From contig DLKC01000044.1 in assembly GCA_002478885.1 (NCBI GenBank), forward strand, positions 1 to 52,672: DNA of 52,672 nt, written 5' to 3'. Within the stretch, counting starts at the first letter, position 1; each line of letters begins with the position of its first letter. A program made the translations under genes and the position numbers. This stretch comes from Chitinophagaceae bacterium UBA7600 (GTDB taxonomy: Bacteria; Bacteroidota; Bacteroidia; Chitinophagales; Chitinophagaceae). Below, one piece after another: positions 52,635 through 52,672 of the stretch. The notes under the pieces were generated by a model, which was not told where the DNA came from, searched no databases, and saw only the letters and a list, made by a program, of their open reading frames with translations.

Positions 52635-52672
52635 TCTTTGGTCATCGCCTGTTGCCACGCTCGGTTCACAGT
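52635..52672 (+). repeat. Dispersed repeat of the third core type, cut by the window edge
   Basis: The arm ending GGTCATCGCCT leads to GTTGCCACGCTCGGTTCACA at 52651-52670, the third core type also seen at 40837 and 42521. The element continues beyond the window. Confidence 0.8.

Noticed and set aside
52589..52669. N-terminal extension of the GH3 protein
   Set aside because: A clean signal peptide begins at 52588 and the upstream codons translate repeat DNA.
72..52672. CRISPR array
   Set aside because: The repeats are scattered singly or in inverted pairs over the whole window, with genes between them and no regular spacers or cas genes.

Overview
The window reads as a chromosomal stretch of a Bacteroidota bacterium, most likely of the family Chitinophagaceae. 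The evidence is an orphan type IX secretion sorting domain, a GLPGLI-family protein, a CarboxypepD_reg/beta-barrel outer-membrane protein, DUF5916, DUF1684 and DUF983 proteins, TAnnTTTG-type promoters with almost no Shine-Dalgarno sequences, and AT-leaning Bacteroidota-like codon use. The family placement is inference; no rRNA, tRNA, phage, CRISPR array or transposase gene was seen.

Layout. 183-4932 (minus): three overlapping genes for exported proteins of unknown function, preceded by a secreted papain-like peptidase with a DUF4384 tail. 5135-10569: D-aminoacylase-type amidohydrolase, L,D-transpeptidase lipoprotein, a small unknown protein and an Ig-like lipoprotein. 10620-13766: UvrD-type helicase fused to a PD-(D/E)XK nuclease with an iron-sulfur-type cysteine set. 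14011-18818: DUF5916 barrel protein, nitrilase-family hydrolase, DoxX-like membrane protein. 19029-27421: a regulatory and surface block of an outer-membrane beta-barrel protein, an orphan PAS histidine kinase, a GLPGLI protein, and a translationally coupled histidine kinase/response regulator pair. 27430-31282: DUF1684 protein, dCTP deaminase, phosphopantetheinyl transferase, a decayed type IX cargo remnant and FabF. 31459-40725: a kinase-like unknown, CarboxypepD_reg protein, Bcp peroxiredoxin, methyltransferase, alpha/beta hydrolase, MGH1/GH63-like glycosidase, class C beta-lactamase-like hydrolase. 40952-47025: DUF983, rhodanese, Crp/Fnr regulator, MurF, DNA polymerase I. 47155-52588: sialate O-acetylesterase, a small unknown protein, TIM-barrel isomerase and a GH3 beta-glucosidase.

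The most unusual feature is a dispersed family of short repeats in almost every intergenic gap longer than about 120 bases, about 30 half-sites in 52.7 kb. Each half-site joins an arm (about CCGGCT...TGGCATCG) to a 20-base core (main form GTTGCGTCGCACTCTTGTAC). Half-sites occur singly, as tight inverted pairs of about 70-155 bases like REPIN or MITE elements, or as wide inverted pairs around one gene. There are at least three core types on the same arm, and some elements also share interior sequence. No partner transposase (RAYT-like) lies in the window.

A second signal is a set of 10-base-phased ATTAAC repeats upstream of both the beta-barrel gene (18945-18985) and the GLPGLI gene (24870-24909). 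They are good candidate operators for the response regulator at 26732-27421 and tie the surface genes and the two-component system into one proposed regulon. Carbohydrate and cell-wall functions recur (L,D-transpeptidase, D-aminoacylase, MurF, MGH1/GH63, sialate esterase, GH3), which fits a polymer-degrading soil or plant-associated lifestyle.
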